A stretch of DNA of 35,960 nt from a bacterium (lineage in GTDB: Bacteria; JAMCPX01): positions 1-35,960 of the forward strand of contig JAJYLM010000003.1 in assembly GCA_021787655.1 (NCBI GenBank). The letters run 5' to 3'. Made by a program: the position numbers and the translations under genes. The notes beneath the pieces are model-generated. The model was not told the DNA's origin. It did no database searches and was given only the letters and a program-made list of their open reading frames with translations. Position 1 is the stretch's first letter. Every line of letters starts with the position of its first letter. Positions 25,466 to 33,731 of this stretch are shown in pieces.

Positions 25466-25495
25466 TTGACAAAACGATCTTCATCGTGGTAATTT
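25466..25495 (+). promoter_or_regulatory. strong sigma-70 promoter with extended -10
   Basis: A consensus TTGACA (25466-25471), an 18-base spacer and TAATTT (25490-25495), with TG one base before the -10 hexamer (TGGTAATTT). The start of transcription should fall near 25502, about 200 bases before the lysine-rich peptide gene. It is the best promoter-like sequence in the window. Confidence 0.65.
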
Positions 25496-25518
25496 AAAGC
25501 ACATGAAGAACTTTAATC

Positions 25519-25692
25519 ATGCAATTAAAGGAGATGATCATCAATACTTCATGTCGTAGGAATACGTACTTTGTTGATGGTGAGCATCCGTCTGTTTCTT
25601 TCAGCGATCTGTTGTTACTTCTTACCTTTTTTCTCCTGAATAAAAAAAATATTGGATTAATGCACGCTTTCTATCAAAAAATCGGGAGGTGA
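25519..25692 (+). CDS. possible 57-codon leader ORF
   Basis: ATG 25519 opens 57 codons ending with AGG TGA, and that stop lies inside the Shine-Dalgarno site of the next gene. The peptide has a hydrophobic stretch (FSDLLLLLTFFLLN) that could cross a membrane. The start has only a weak GAAG upstream, and in-frame ATG 25534 abuts AAAGGAG with no spacing. It may be a real small gene, a coupling leader or chance; the placement of the stop codon is the main argument for it. Confidence 0.25.
   Translation: MQLKEMIINTSCRRNTYFVDGEHPSVSFSDLLLLLTFFLLNKKNIGLMHAFYQKIGR
25684..25692 (+). promoter_or_regulatory. near-perfect Shine-Dalgarno site
   Basis: GGGAGGTGA matches eight bases of the anti-Shine-Dalgarno sequence and lies about ten bases before ATG 25700, which supports translation of the 16-codon lysine-rich gene. 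Confidence 0.75.
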
Positions 25693-25699
25693 AAGAATA

Positions 25700-25750
25700 A
25701 TGGCTACTAAGAAAAAAGCAAAAAAAGCAACCAAGAAAAAGAAGAAATAA
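25700..25750 (+). CDS. 16-residue lysine-rich peptide
   Basis: The full product is MATKKKAKKATKKKKK: ten of sixteen residues are Lys, the rest Ala, Thr and Met. It resembles the lysine-rich tails of histone H1-like bacterial proteins but stands alone. Support comes from context: a consensus promoter at 25466, an excellent Shine-Dalgarno site, a TAA stop and an intrinsic terminator 32 bases later, so the whole unit seems made to express this peptide. It should bind nucleic acid or another polyanion; that is inference from charge. The reading frame contains an A7 run (GC-A7-GC) where slippage could occur. Confidence 0.6.
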   Translation: MATKKKAKKATKKKKK

Positions 25751-25781
25751 TGAATGAGTTCTGTTGTTGACTCGCTGCTTA

Positions 25782-25817
25782 GGGCTGAACCTGCTTGGAC
25801 GGGTTCAGCCCCCTTTT
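25782..25817 (+). terminator. Rho-independent terminator of the lysine-rich peptide unit
   Basis: A 10-bp perfect stem (GGGCTGAACC, 25782-25791, with GGTTCAGCCC, 25802-25811) and 10-base loop are followed by CC and TTTT. It ends the transcript started at 25466. Confidence 0.75.
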
Positions 25818-26169
25818 CATAGAGAACAAATTGAGCATCATCTGATAGAAAGAATATAATAAATTATCATCTCACCTGTCAATATTTTTTTGTTTTGAAC
25901 AAAAAATCCTCTATTTATAAGATAGTTGCAATAAATTCCTCTATAAAATAGAGGTGATCTCTTGTAATTCTAACATAACTATCTATAAAATAGATAGTTA
26001 TGTTAGGGAAGAAAATCATCACTTACAGGAACGATGCCTGCTGAAGTATTAAAAACTGTGCTTTATTTCAATTAGTTGTGTATTTCCTGCGCGCCATTGC
26101 TATAGATTGATCTATGGAAAAACACGACAAACTCATGCATTGTGAGAGCCGGACTCTCCGGACTGCGGG
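25818..26169. other. AT-rich intergenic stretch, no gene seen
   Basis: This stretch is markedly richer in A/T than the flanking genes. No reading frame here looks coding on either strand. It contains the paired palindromes described at 25938-26006, a small palindrome ATAGATTGATCTAT near 26101, and overlapping short hairpins in GAGAGCCGGACTCTCCGG near 26143, close to the end of the minus-strand barrel gene. Confidence 0.6.
25938..26006. repeat. two perfect AT-rich palindromes with one shared core
   Basis: CCTCTA-TAAAA-TAGAGG (25938-25954) and a 16-bp arm CTAACATAACTATCTA (25970-25985) with loop TAAAA and its exact complement (25991-26006). Both share the 11-base core CTATAAAATAG. A degraded third copy, CTATTTATAAGATAG, lies at 25911-25925. 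These may be binding sites for a dimeric regulator or RNA hairpins; there is no T tract to make them terminators. Confidence 0.7.
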
Positions 26170-26889
26170 TTATAAATAAAAAATCAGGTTGAGTCCGACG
26201 CTTAAATTGTCAAGCGGTGCAATGGATTTACCGTCCTTCTGGTAGAGATTAATGTGCCTGTATCTGAGTTCGAGGCCCAGTGATGTAAACGATGTCAGAT
26301 ATGTTTCTAAACCAATCATGCCCTGGCCGCCTGCACCGAAACCGGATTGTGATTCCTGGCCTCCGTTGATCTGCTGTTTGACGGAAAGCGATGCCATATA
26401 GACCGGCCCGATGCCTGCATAGAGCGCAAAGGTATTCAGGGGAACGTAGAGCAGGATGTTCAGGGATACCGGAAAACCGGAACATGAAGTGTCGACTGTT
26501 GTCCCCGATATCGTGCCTGACGAACGGCCGTAGAGGTAATCAAACTCTGCACTCAGCATGAGGTCCTCGGTAATGCCGTACCGCGCAGCTATTCCCAGGG
26601 TGCCGATGGATCCGGTCTGGTTGCTGATGCTGGTTGTTGCGGCAGCATTCGTGCTGTACGACGCATAAGCGATGTTGGTATCGAGGGACCATCTGTTTTT
26701 GATGGATCGTCCCCCGGTATCGGGAGAGACGGGTACTGCAGACGGGATCGCAATACTTGATACCGTGAGCGGTGTTCCGGTCCCTGTCGTGAAATCTTGT
26801 GCAGCAGCAGCATATGCAGGTATGCAGGAAACTGCGGACAGGATGAGGATCAGCAGTGCTGATCTGATTGGAGCGGTGATCGTATTCAT
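26170..26889 (-). CDS. outer-membrane beta-barrel protein
   Basis: 239 residues; ATG with GGAG upstream, sharing one base with the previous stop. The signal peptide ends near residue 29 (IPAYAAAAQ). The mature part has alternating strands (WSLDTNIAYASYS, RYGITEDLMLSAEFDYLYG, FALYAGIGPVYMASL, LGLELRYRHINLY) like 8-stranded OmpA/OmpW-type barrels, ending in LNLIFYL. No specific family or ligand can be named. It is the second gene of a two-gene minus-strand unit. Confidence 0.75.
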   Translation of the reverse strand: MNTITAPIRSALLILILSAVSCIPAYAAAAQDFTTGTGTPLTVSSIAIPSAVPVSPDTGGRSIKNRWSLDTNIAYASYSTNAAATTSISNQTGSIGTLGIAARYGITEDLMLSAEFDYLYGRSSGTISGTTVDTSCSGFPVSLNILLYVPLNTFALYAGIGPVYMASLSVKQQINGGQESQSGFGAGGQGMIGLETYLTSFTSLGLELRYRHINLYQKDGKSIAPLDNLSVGLNLIFYL

Positions 26890-27341
26890 CAGAATTTTTC
26901 TCCTTTTGCCTCTCGAATTTGACTGCCTATCGGCTTGATTCTGTTCCAGATGTTGATAAAGAACAGTACGATTCCGGCTATCTCACCGAACGAGCCCGCG
27001 ACGACCGTCCCTGCAATCCACGGTGACAGGACGATGCTCCCGGCAATTTCTGCCGCGGATCGTACCAGGATCGACAGAAACATGAGATAGAAGGTGATTT
27101 CTGCAAGCAGGGGACTGTAAAATACCTTTTCCCGGGGCCTCGGGAAAAGCCAGAGTGCTATGCCCATGATCAGCATCATGACAAAGCCGACAAGGATCAA
27201 GTGTGTATGCGCCGTGATCAGGGACTGTGGTACCGCCGCATCCGAAATGTTGATCCTGTACGACATAAAACCGCCCAGCAATAATCCCATCACCAGGAAC
27301 AGGATGGCTGATTTTACATAATACCGCGCTAACGTAAACAT
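26889..27341 (-). CDS. short heme-copper-oxidase subunit I-like membrane protein
   Basis: 150 residues with four predicted membrane helices. The segment TAHTHLILVGFVMMLIMGIALWLFPRP closely resembles the start of cbb3/NorB-type subunit I, where a His in this helix binds a heme, but a full subunit I has 12 or more helices, so only the first four are represented. It is probably one of the small stand-alone relatives found in several bacteria, with a role in heme or redox sensing rather than oxygen reduction. It shares one base with the barrel gene (TGATG). The motif is seen; the role is inference. Confidence 0.7.
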   Translation of the reverse strand: MFTLARYYVKSAILFLVMGLLLGGFMSYRINISDAAVPQSLITAHTHLILVGFVMMLIMGIALWLFPRPREKVFYSPLLAEITFYLMFLSILVRSAAEIAGSIVLSPWIAGTVVAGSFGEIAGIVLFFINIWNRIKPIGSQIREAKGEKF

Positions 27342-27538
27342 GAACCGTTTCCGGCAGCAGGCATTTTGTTCACGTTGCTCACGGACAACGTGGAGCGTAG
27401 AGCGTCATTCCTCATGGAGAAATTGTTTGCATAGTATTCCTGTTATTGCAAGAGAAAAGAAGCACCCCGGACTGTTCTTGGAATCGTTGAACTTACTGCC
27501 CCGATATGGTAAACGTCTGCATAAGCGGAGGAGGGTGT

Positions 27539-29323
27539 ATGGAAGAAAACATTGCTCAGAGCCTTTATAACAGGGCACAGACTCATCCGGATGAACCTGC
27601 ATTGATGTTCAAAGAAAACGGTACGTATGTTACGAGGTCCGTATCGTGGTTTTGGGGGAGGGTGCAGAACATTGCGTCCGGTCTTCTCACCCTGGGTATC
27701 CGCGAAACGGACAAAGTGGCCATCATGAGCGGAACGCGGGTCGAATGGACGCTCGCGGACCTTGCGATCATTTCGTTGCGGTGCATCACCTCGACCATCT
27801 ATCCCTCGCTGCTCGAAAAGGATATCAGGTTCATTCTGGATAATTCTGATGCACGCTGCGTGTTCGTCGAAAATGCAGCACTCCTGGACCGTGTCCTTGC
27901 CGTACGGCATGAGCTGCCGAACCTCGTCGGGATCGTCGTGTTTGAGGATGGAGCCGCCGGACACGAGGGCGTTATCACCCTGAAGCAGCTCGAAGAGTCG
28001 GGGAAGAACAATGCCGGGCAGGATGAGATCAAGAGGCGTATGAATGCCATCACCATGGACGACGTTGCGACCATCATCTACACCTCTGGTACGACCGGTC
28101 CGCCGAAGGGTGCCGAGATCATCCACAGGAATATCATCACGAACCTGAAAGACCTGCTGTCCCTCAGCTTCAATCTGCCCGACGATATCACGATGGGGTA
28201 TCTGCCGCTCGCCCACGCGTACGAACGGATCAACCAGTTCGGCGCGATCTACACACACATGATCTATGCATTCGCGGAGAACCTCGATTCTGTGGCGAAA
28301 AACATAGGAGAAGTAAGGCCCACGATACTCCCGGGCGTGCCGAGGGTTTATGAAAAGATCTACGCACGGATCATCAATGAAATAGAACACAGTTCCCGTC
28401 TCAAGAAAAAAATATTCTTTTGGGCACTCAAGACGGGCAAGGCGTCGCTTCCGTACAGGCTTGAAGAGAGGCCCATGCCCCCGGTCATCCGTCTCAAGTA
28501 CCAGCTTGCGCGGATACTCGTCTTCAACAAACTCAGCGGAAAGCTCGGCGGCAGGCTGCGGATAGGCATAACGGCAGCAGCGCCGCTCTCGCCGTCCATC
28601 ATCGAGTTTTTCAACGCGCTCGGCATACCAATCTACGAGGGCTACGGCATGACCGAAACGTTCGCACCGGCCGTGGTCAGTTACGGAAAGAATTTCAAGA
28701 TAGGCTATGTCGGAAAACCCCTGCCCAGTATGCAGGTAAAGATAGGCGACGACGGCGAGATTCTCATGAAGGGGCCGGCCGTGTTCAAGGGATACTACAA
28801 GAAGCCCGAAGGAACGCCTGCGATGATCGACGATCAGGGCTGGCTGCATTCCGGCGATCTTGGAGACATCGACAGAGACGGCTTTGTCAGGATCACCGGC
28901 AGGAAGAAAGACCTCATCATAACGGCAGGGGGGAAGAACATAACGCCGCAAAACATCGAGAACATCTATACCTCGGACCCGTTCATCGCCCAGTGTGTTC
29001 CCTATGGCGACAATAAGAAGTACCTTACCGCCGTGCTCGTGCTGAACGAACAGGAGATAACTGTCTGGGCACAGCAGCAGAACATAGCGTTCAAGGATTA
29101 CCGCGATCTGACCGGAAACATGCAGGTCTACTCGTTTATCAGGAAAAAGGCGGATGCGCTGAACGAACGCCTCGCCTCGTTCGAGACGATCAAAAAGTTC
29201 ATCATTTCGGATCATGATTTTACCCTCGAATCGGGCGAACTCACGCCGACCATGAAGGTGAAGAAGAACAAGGTCATCGAGAAATTCAGGGACCAGCTTG
29301 ACAGTCTGTACGAGAAGGACTGA
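27539..29323 (+). CDS. long-chain fatty acid--CoA ligase (AMP-binding)
   Basis: 594 residues from ATG 27539, chosen because GGAGGAGGG lies 4-12 bases upstream; an earlier in-frame ATG at 27506 lacks one. It activates a fatty acid to acyl-AMP, then acyl-CoA. Motifs: the P-loop YTSGTTGPPKG from residue 181, GYGMTE from residue 368, the AMP-ribose Asp440 in SGDLGDID, and the hinge region ITGRKKDLIITAGGKNITP. The length and the GGKNITP motif fit the FAA1/FadD15-like long-chain group rather than acetate ligases. It converges with livG, with 12 bases between the stops. Confidence 0.92.
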   Translation: MEENIAQSLYNRAQTHPDEPALMFKENGTYVTRSVSWFWGRVQNIASGLLTLGIRETDKVAIMSGTRVEWTLADLAIISLRCITSTIYPSLLEKDIRFILDNSDARCVFVENAALLDRVLAVRHELPNLVGIVVFEDGAAGHEGVITLKQLEESGKNNAGQDEIKRRMNAITMDDVATIIYTSGTTGPPKGAEIIHRNIITNLKDLLSLSFNLPDDITMGYLPLAHAYERINQFGAIYTHMIYAFAENLDSVAKNIGEVRPTILPGVPRVYEKIYARIINEIEHSSRLKKKIFFWALKTGKASLPYRLEERPMPPVIRLKYQLARILVFNKLSGKLGGRLRIGITAAAPLSPSIIEFFNALGIPIYEGYGMTETFAPAVVSYGKNFKIGYVGKPLPSMQVKIGDDGEILMKGPAVFKGYYKKPEGTPAMIDDQGWLHSGDLGDIDRDGFVRITGRKKDLIITAGGKNITPQNIENIYTSDPFIAQCVPYGDNKKYLTAVLVLNEQEITVWAQQQNIAFKDYRDLTGNMQVYSFIRKKADALNERLASFETIKKFIISDHDFTLESGELTPTMKVKKNKVIEKFRDQLDSLYEKD

Positions 29324-29335
29324 ACCGGGGCACGG

Positions 29336-30112
29336 TCAGCGTGTCCCGAGGTACGCCTCGATAACGGCCTTGTTTTTCTTGATATCGTCCGGCAGGCCCT
29401 CTGCAAGCTTCTTCCCGTAATCGAGCACCACGATCCAGTTGGCAATGTCGGACACAAACCGCATATCATGCTCGATAAGGATGACGTTGATCGACTGTTC
29501 CCGGATCCTGCCGATTGCCCGCACGAGCTCTGTTTTCTCGGTCGGATTGAGTCCGGCGGCCGGTTCGTCGAGCAGGAGCAGCTGCGGCCTGGTGATGAGT
29601 CCCCGGGCGAGTTCGAGCAGCTTCCGCTCTCCGTAGGAAAGCTCCCCGGCCTTTCGGTCCTTCTTTCCTGCCAGGCCCACGAATGCGAGAAGGTCCGCTG
29701 CTTCCTGCCTGAGCGCGGCCTCCCGTGCCCTGAACACAGGAGTATGGATCAGCATGTCCGTTATGCTGTACGAAAATTCTTTCCTCCTGAGTCCGCCGAT
29801 CATCACGTTGTCTTCGACGCTGACGTTGGTGAACAGCGCGAGGTTTTGAAAACTCCGGTAGATGCCGTGTGCAGCTATCTCGTGCGGTTTCCTGCCTGTC
29901 AATTCGACGGCACCCCGGTACACGATGCTGCCCGATGTGGGCCTGAGAAACCCTGTAATGCAGTTGAACAGGGTTGTCTTGCCCGCACCGTTGGGTCCTA
30001 TGATGCACAGGACTTCGCCCTTCCTGATCCCGATGGTGACGCGGTCGAGCGCCTTCAGGCCCCCGAACATGATGCTGATATCGGTGATGGAAAGGATGGT
30101 CCCGTCATCCAT
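29336..30112 (-). CDS. livG: branched-chain-amino-acid-type ABC transporter ATP-binding protein LivG
   Basis: 258 residues from ATG 30112, chosen because AAGAAGG precedes it; a TTG further upstream lies inside livM. Motifs: Walker A GPNGAGKTT at 39-47, Q-loop in FQNLALF, signature LSYGERKLLELARGL, Walker B LLLLDEPAAGLNP, switch His in EHDMRFV, and the LivG-typical C-terminal KKNKAVIEAYLG. It starts one base after the livM stop. The second ATPase (LivF) that normally pairs with it is not in the window. Confidence 0.93.
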   Translation of the reverse strand: MDDGTILSITDISIMFGGLKALDRVTIGIRKGEVLCIIGPNGAGKTTLFNCITGFLRPTSGSIVYRGAVELTGRKPHEIAAHGIYRSFQNLALFTNVSVEDNVMIGGLRRKEFSYSITDMLIHTPVFRAREAALRQEAADLLAFVGLAGKKDRKAGELSYGERKLLELARGLITRPQLLLLDEPAAGLNPTEKTELVRAIGRIREQSINVILIEHDMRFVSDIANWIVVLDYGKKLAEGLPDDIKKNKAVIEAYLGTR

Positions 30113-30113
30113 A

Positions 30114-31232
30114 TTATGCCTTCTTTCCAAGGAGACCTTCCGGCCTGAACAGCATCATGGTGATCAGGAGTAGGGCGAAGATGAGCATTCTGTAGACGAC
30201 AAATCCCCGGAGCAGCTCCGGCAGCACGACCAGGGTAAATGCTCCGAGCATCACGCCGGCGATGTTTCCCATGCCGCCGAGGATGACCATGGCAAGAACG
30301 TAGACGGATTCGATGAACGTAAAGCTGTCCGGAGACACGAACATCTGCTTGGATGCGAACAGCACGCCCGCAACGCCGCCGAAAAAGGCGCTGAGCATGA
30401 AGTAGACGGTCTTCACCGCATAGGTGTTGATACCCACCATTGCGGATGCCCGTTCGTTCTCCCGGATGGCAACGGCATACCTGCCGAACCTGCATTGCTT
30501 GATCCGTACCAGTACATAAACCTGGAGTATGACGAAGCACAGGACAAGGTAGGTGAAACTCATACCGGAGAGAAACCCGATCCACGGCAGCCATGGCCGG
30601 GGGACGTTCATGATGCCGTTCGGTCCGTTGGTCAGGCTGTCCCAGTTGTTGAACACGATCCGCACGATCTCGCCGAATCCGAGCGTCGCTATGGCGAGGT
30701 AATCACCCCGTAGACGCAGGGTCGGGATCGCGATGATAAGACTGAAAACGGAGGCAGCAGCCCCTCCGGCGGCCAGCGCGATCCAGAAACTGATGCCGAA
30801 CCGTGCAGCGAGGATTGCATACGTGTATGCGCCGATGCCGTAGAACGCGATATACCCGAGATTGAGCAGACCAAGGTCGCCGACGAGGAGGTTCAGACCA
30901 AGTGCGAGCATCATGTAGAACAGGACCGAGGTGAAGACATCGAGGCTGTAGCTGTTCAGCAGCAGCGGTGCGGCGATAGCGGCAGCGAGCACGAAGACCC
31001 ACGCATGGCGGACGGCCCGTGATGATTCCAGACGGGCCCGGAGCAGGCCGTGCGGACGCCGAAGCCCCCTGCGCCTGGTGATGACGGTGAAAACAATGAT
31101 GCCCGCAAGCATGAAGAGAGCGGCAGCGGTTGCCCTGGAGAACCCCATGATCGGGAACGCTATCGCCGCAGTCCATACGGCCGGGAGCACGTATGTTGTG
31201 AACAGTGTCCTGATCGACGGGACGGAGGTCAC
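30114..31232 (-). CDS. livM: branched-chain-amino-acid-type ABC transporter permease LivM
   Basis: 372 residues, GTG start overlapping the livH stop by four bases (GTGA). Multi-pass permease with family motifs LGLNLLVGDLGLLNLGYIAFYGIGAY and the ATPase-contact loop ATLGFGEIVRIV, followed by NSLTNG-like DSLTNGPNGI. The N-terminal 80 residues with two extra hydrophobic helices and a basic loop are typical of long LivM forms. It pairs with LivH to form the channel. Confidence 0.93.
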   Translation of the reverse strand: MTSVPSIRTLFTTYVLPAVWTAAIAFPIMGFSRATAAALFMLAGIIVFTVITRRRGLRRPHGLLRARLESSRAVRHAWVFVLAAAIAAPLLLNSYSLDVFTSVLFYMMLALGLNLLVGDLGLLNLGYIAFYGIGAYTYAILAARFGISFWIALAAGGAAASVFSLIIAIPTLRLRGDYLAIATLGFGEIVRIVFNNWDSLTNGPNGIMNVPRPWLPWIGFLSGMSFTYLVLCFVILQVYVLVRIKQCRFGRYAVAIRENERASAMVGINTYAVKTVYFMLSAFFGGVAGVLFASKQMFVSPDSFTFIESVYVLAMVILGGMGNIAGVMLGAFTLVVLPELLRGFVVYRMLIFALLLITMMLFRPEGLLGKKA

Positions 31233-32122
31233 GCCTGTCCCTTTCCGAAAAGCCCGGACGGCTTGATCAGCAGGATCAGGATGAGGATGATGAAAGCAAA
31301 GGCGTCTTTGTAGTCAGGTGAAATGTACGCGGCGCCCAGGCTTTCCATCAGTCCGAGCAGCAGGCCGCCCACCATGGCCCCGCGGATATCGCCGATGCCG
31401 CCGAGCACTGCTGCGGTAAATGCCTTGATGCCTGCGAGGTAGCCGATGGAGAAATTCACCATGCCGTAGTAGAATCCGATGAGCACGCCTGCAACACCCG
31501 CAAGCCCGGAGCCCACGATGAACGTGATCGAGATAACGGTGTTGACATTGATGCCGACGAGCTGTGCCGTAACCGGGTCCTGCGAGACGGCCTTCATCGC
31601 CCATCCGGTCATTGTCCGGTTCACGAACAGATCGAGGAGCAGCATGACCGCAAGCGCAACAGCGAATATCAGGACCTGGTTGACCGTTACGGAAACACCG
31701 TGGATGTTGAAGGCGGTGTTCAGGACCGCGAGAGAGACATAACTCTTGTCCGATGCCCCCTGTCCGATCATGACGAAATTCTGCAAAAATATGGATGCAC
31801 CGAGTGCCGTTATCAGCAGGGACAGCCGCGATGAGTTCCGAATGGGCTTGTATGCGAATTTCTCAACGCTCAGTCCATACGCCATGGACAGGAACATTCC
31901 GCCGGTCATCGCGAGCAGGATGGTCCCGAAGCCGGACGTGTGGTGCGCGCCGACCAGAGCAAGGACGAGCAGGCCGCCGTAGGCACCGATCATATAGATC
32001 TCGCCATGTGCGAAGTTGATAAGCTCGATGATGCCGTAGACCATGGTATAACCGAGTGCGATCAGGGCGTAGACGCTGCCTGCTGTCAAGCCGTTGATCA
32101 CCTGCTGGATAAAAATTTTCAT
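31229..32122 (-). CDS. livH: branched-chain-amino-acid-type ABC transporter permease LivH
   Basis: 297 residues, ATG start. The N-terminus QQVINGLTAGSVYALIALG and YGIIELINFAHGEIYMIGAY are classic LivH motifs, and AAVLGGIGDIRGAMVGGLLLG is the conserved late segment. About eight membrane helices. First gene of livH-livM-livG. No periplasmic binding protein (LivK) is adjacent, so the substrate (branched-chain or other amino acids, amides or urea) is open. Confidence 0.94.
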   Translation of the reverse strand: MKIFIQQVINGLTAGSVYALIALGYTMVYGIIELINFAHGEIYMIGAYGGLLVLALVGAHHTSGFGTILLAMTGGMFLSMAYGLSVEKFAYKPIRNSSRLSLLITALGASIFLQNFVMIGQGASDKSYVSLAVLNTAFNIHGVSVTVNQVLIFAVALAVMLLLDLFVNRTMTGWAMKAVSQDPVTAQLVGINVNTVISITFIVGSGLAGVAGVLIGFYYGMVNFSIGYLAGIKAFTAAVLGGIGDIRGAMVGGLLLGLMESLGAAYISPDYKDAFAFIILILILLIKPSGLFGKGQA

Positions 32123-32285
32123 ACCCTGCCGTATAGCATACCTTGTGCAGATCAGACAACCCTGGAAAGGGAAGTGATGCCGTCGATCCTCAACGATATG
32201 TGCTCACGAGACAAAGTAGAAAGACGGGCTCACAGTAACAAAAAATGCGCTTGGCCAATGAGGAAACTTCTTTATCCGAACCCGG

Positions 32286-33692
32286 TTATCTCGCCGTACC
32301 GGTGATCCGGTGTACCGAAAGGATCTCCCTGAGCTGACGCCGTGTCAGCAGCCCCTTTTCCAGGATGACATCGATCACCGGCCTTTTTTCCCTGACTGCC
32401 TGTTTGACGACCTCGGCGGCACGAAGGTAGCCGATCCGCGTGTTCAGGACAGTCGCAATGGCCGGTGTATGGATAAAATAGGAATACATCCGTTCCCGGT
32501 TTGCACTAATGCCGCGGACGGCCTTATCCGCGAATACGGGCAGAAAGTTACTCAGCAGTTCTACGGATTCAAGCAGGGTATTTGCCATGACCGGCATCAT
32601 AACGTTCAGCTCAAGTTGTCCCGCCTGCTCTGCCATGGAGACGGTCAGCCCGTTGCCCATGATCCTGAAGCAGATCATGTCCAGGGCTTCAGCCATGACC
32701 GGATTCGCCTTGCCCGGCATGATCGAAGAACCCGGCTGGACAGCCGGGAGGTTTATCTCTGCAAGCCCGGTGACCGGACCGGATGAGAGCAGTCTCAGAT
32801 CGTTTGCGATCCTGATAAGTTCGATCGCGAGACTACTGAGCAGACCGGACGTATGACTCATGGCAAGCCGGGACTGCAGTCCCTCTCTCGCGTCCCGGGA
32901 CGCAAACAGCCTGAGGCCGGTCAGCCTGCGGAGGTTCCTGATTGCCGTCCTGCGGTATCCACGCGGCGTATTGATACCGGTCCCTGCTGCCGTGCCGCCG
33001 AGAGGGATTTCGAGCAGTGTCGGACCCCGGGAGGGTGCGCTCACTCCACGGAGCATGGATATTGTTTTGCGGATGGTTTCGGCGTACGCATGGAACTCCT
33101 GTCCGAGGGTCACCGGAACCGCGTCCTGCAGGTGCGTCCTGCCGGATTTCAGGAGCGTCCTGAACGACCGGGCCTTGTTCAGAAGAGCGGACTCGAGCTG
33201 CTGTAAGGCAGGGATGAGCTTTGCTATGTCCGTCAGCAATGCGACGTGCGCTGCAGACGGAAAGGTGTCATTGGTCGATTGCGACATGTTCACGTGGTCG
33301 TTCGGGCTTAACCATGTGTATTCACCCCTGTGCCGGCCCAGATATCCGAGAGCAATATTCGCGATGACCTCGTTCACGTTCATGTTCAGGGACGTTCCGG
33401 CGCCTGCCTGGTACTTGTCGATTACGAACTGGTCTGCGTACCTGCCGCCGAGGATGTCGTCGCATGAACGGAGGATGGCACCAGCCCTCTTTTTGTCGAG
33501 CACTCCGAGTTCCCGGTTGGTCAATGCACAGGCCTTCTTGACGAGCACGTATGCCCGCACCAGCGAAGGGTGGTTTTTCTCACCGCTGACCGGGAAGTTG
33601 GACAGCGCACGCACCGTCTGCACACCGTAGTATGCCTGCGCGGGAACGGCGACGCTGCCGAGAGAATCTTGTTCAATGCGCTGTTTTTTCAT
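32286..33692 (-). CDS. aspA: aspartate ammonia-lyase
   Basis: 468 residues. It belongs to the aspartase/fumarase superfamily and probably converts aspartate to fumarate and ammonia. Motifs: YYGVQTVRALSNFPVSG near the N-terminus, AGAGTSLNMNVNEVIAN, SPNDHVNMSQSTND, the SGRTHLQDA catalytic region, and the signature GSSIMPGKANP around residue 320. The YYGVQTxRA and NEVIAN forms favour aspartase over fumarase C, but a fumarase cannot be fully excluded. It lies 163 bases upstream of livH on the same strand, so amino-acid uptake and deamination may be linked. Confidence 0.85.
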   Translation of the reverse strand: MKKQRIEQDSLGSVAVPAQAYYGVQTVRALSNFPVSGEKNHPSLVRAYVLVKKACALTNRELGVLDKKRAGAILRSCDDILGGRYADQFVIDKYQAGAGTSLNMNVNEVIANIALGYLGRHRGEYTWLSPNDHVNMSQSTNDTFPSAAHVALLTDIAKLIPALQQLESALLNKARSFRTLLKSGRTHLQDAVPVTLGQEFHAYAETIRKTISMLRGVSAPSRGPTLLEIPLGGTAAGTGINTPRGYRRTAIRNLRRLTGLRLFASRDAREGLQSRLAMSHTSGLLSSLAIELIRIANDLRLLSSGPVTGLAEINLPAVQPGSSIMPGKANPVMAEALDMICFRIMGNGLTVSMAEQAGQLELNVMMPVMANTLLESVELLSNFLPVFADKAVRGISANRERMYSYFIHTPAIATVLNTRIGYLRAAEVVKQAVREKRPVIDVILEKGLLTRRQLREILSVHRITGTAR

Positions 33693-33731
33693 GAACGGAC
33701 GCCTCGGTGATGACCGGAACCGGCTGTGCCG

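Noticed and set aside
27371-27392. Inverted repeat CACGTTG-N8-CAACGTG between divergent genes as operator
   Set aside because: Seven-bp arms can occur by chance and no promoter pair could be placed next to it, so I do not list it as a feature.
27443-29215. Long open frame of 590 codons on the minus strand opposite the acyl-CoA synthetase
   Set aside because: It mirrors the codon structure of a well-supported AMP-binding enzyme, has Arg/His/Asp-rich composition and no recognisable domain.
32130-32159. TTGTCT-N18-TATACG on the minus strand as livH promoter
   Set aside because: It would put the transcription start at the start codon itself, and the hexamers are weak.
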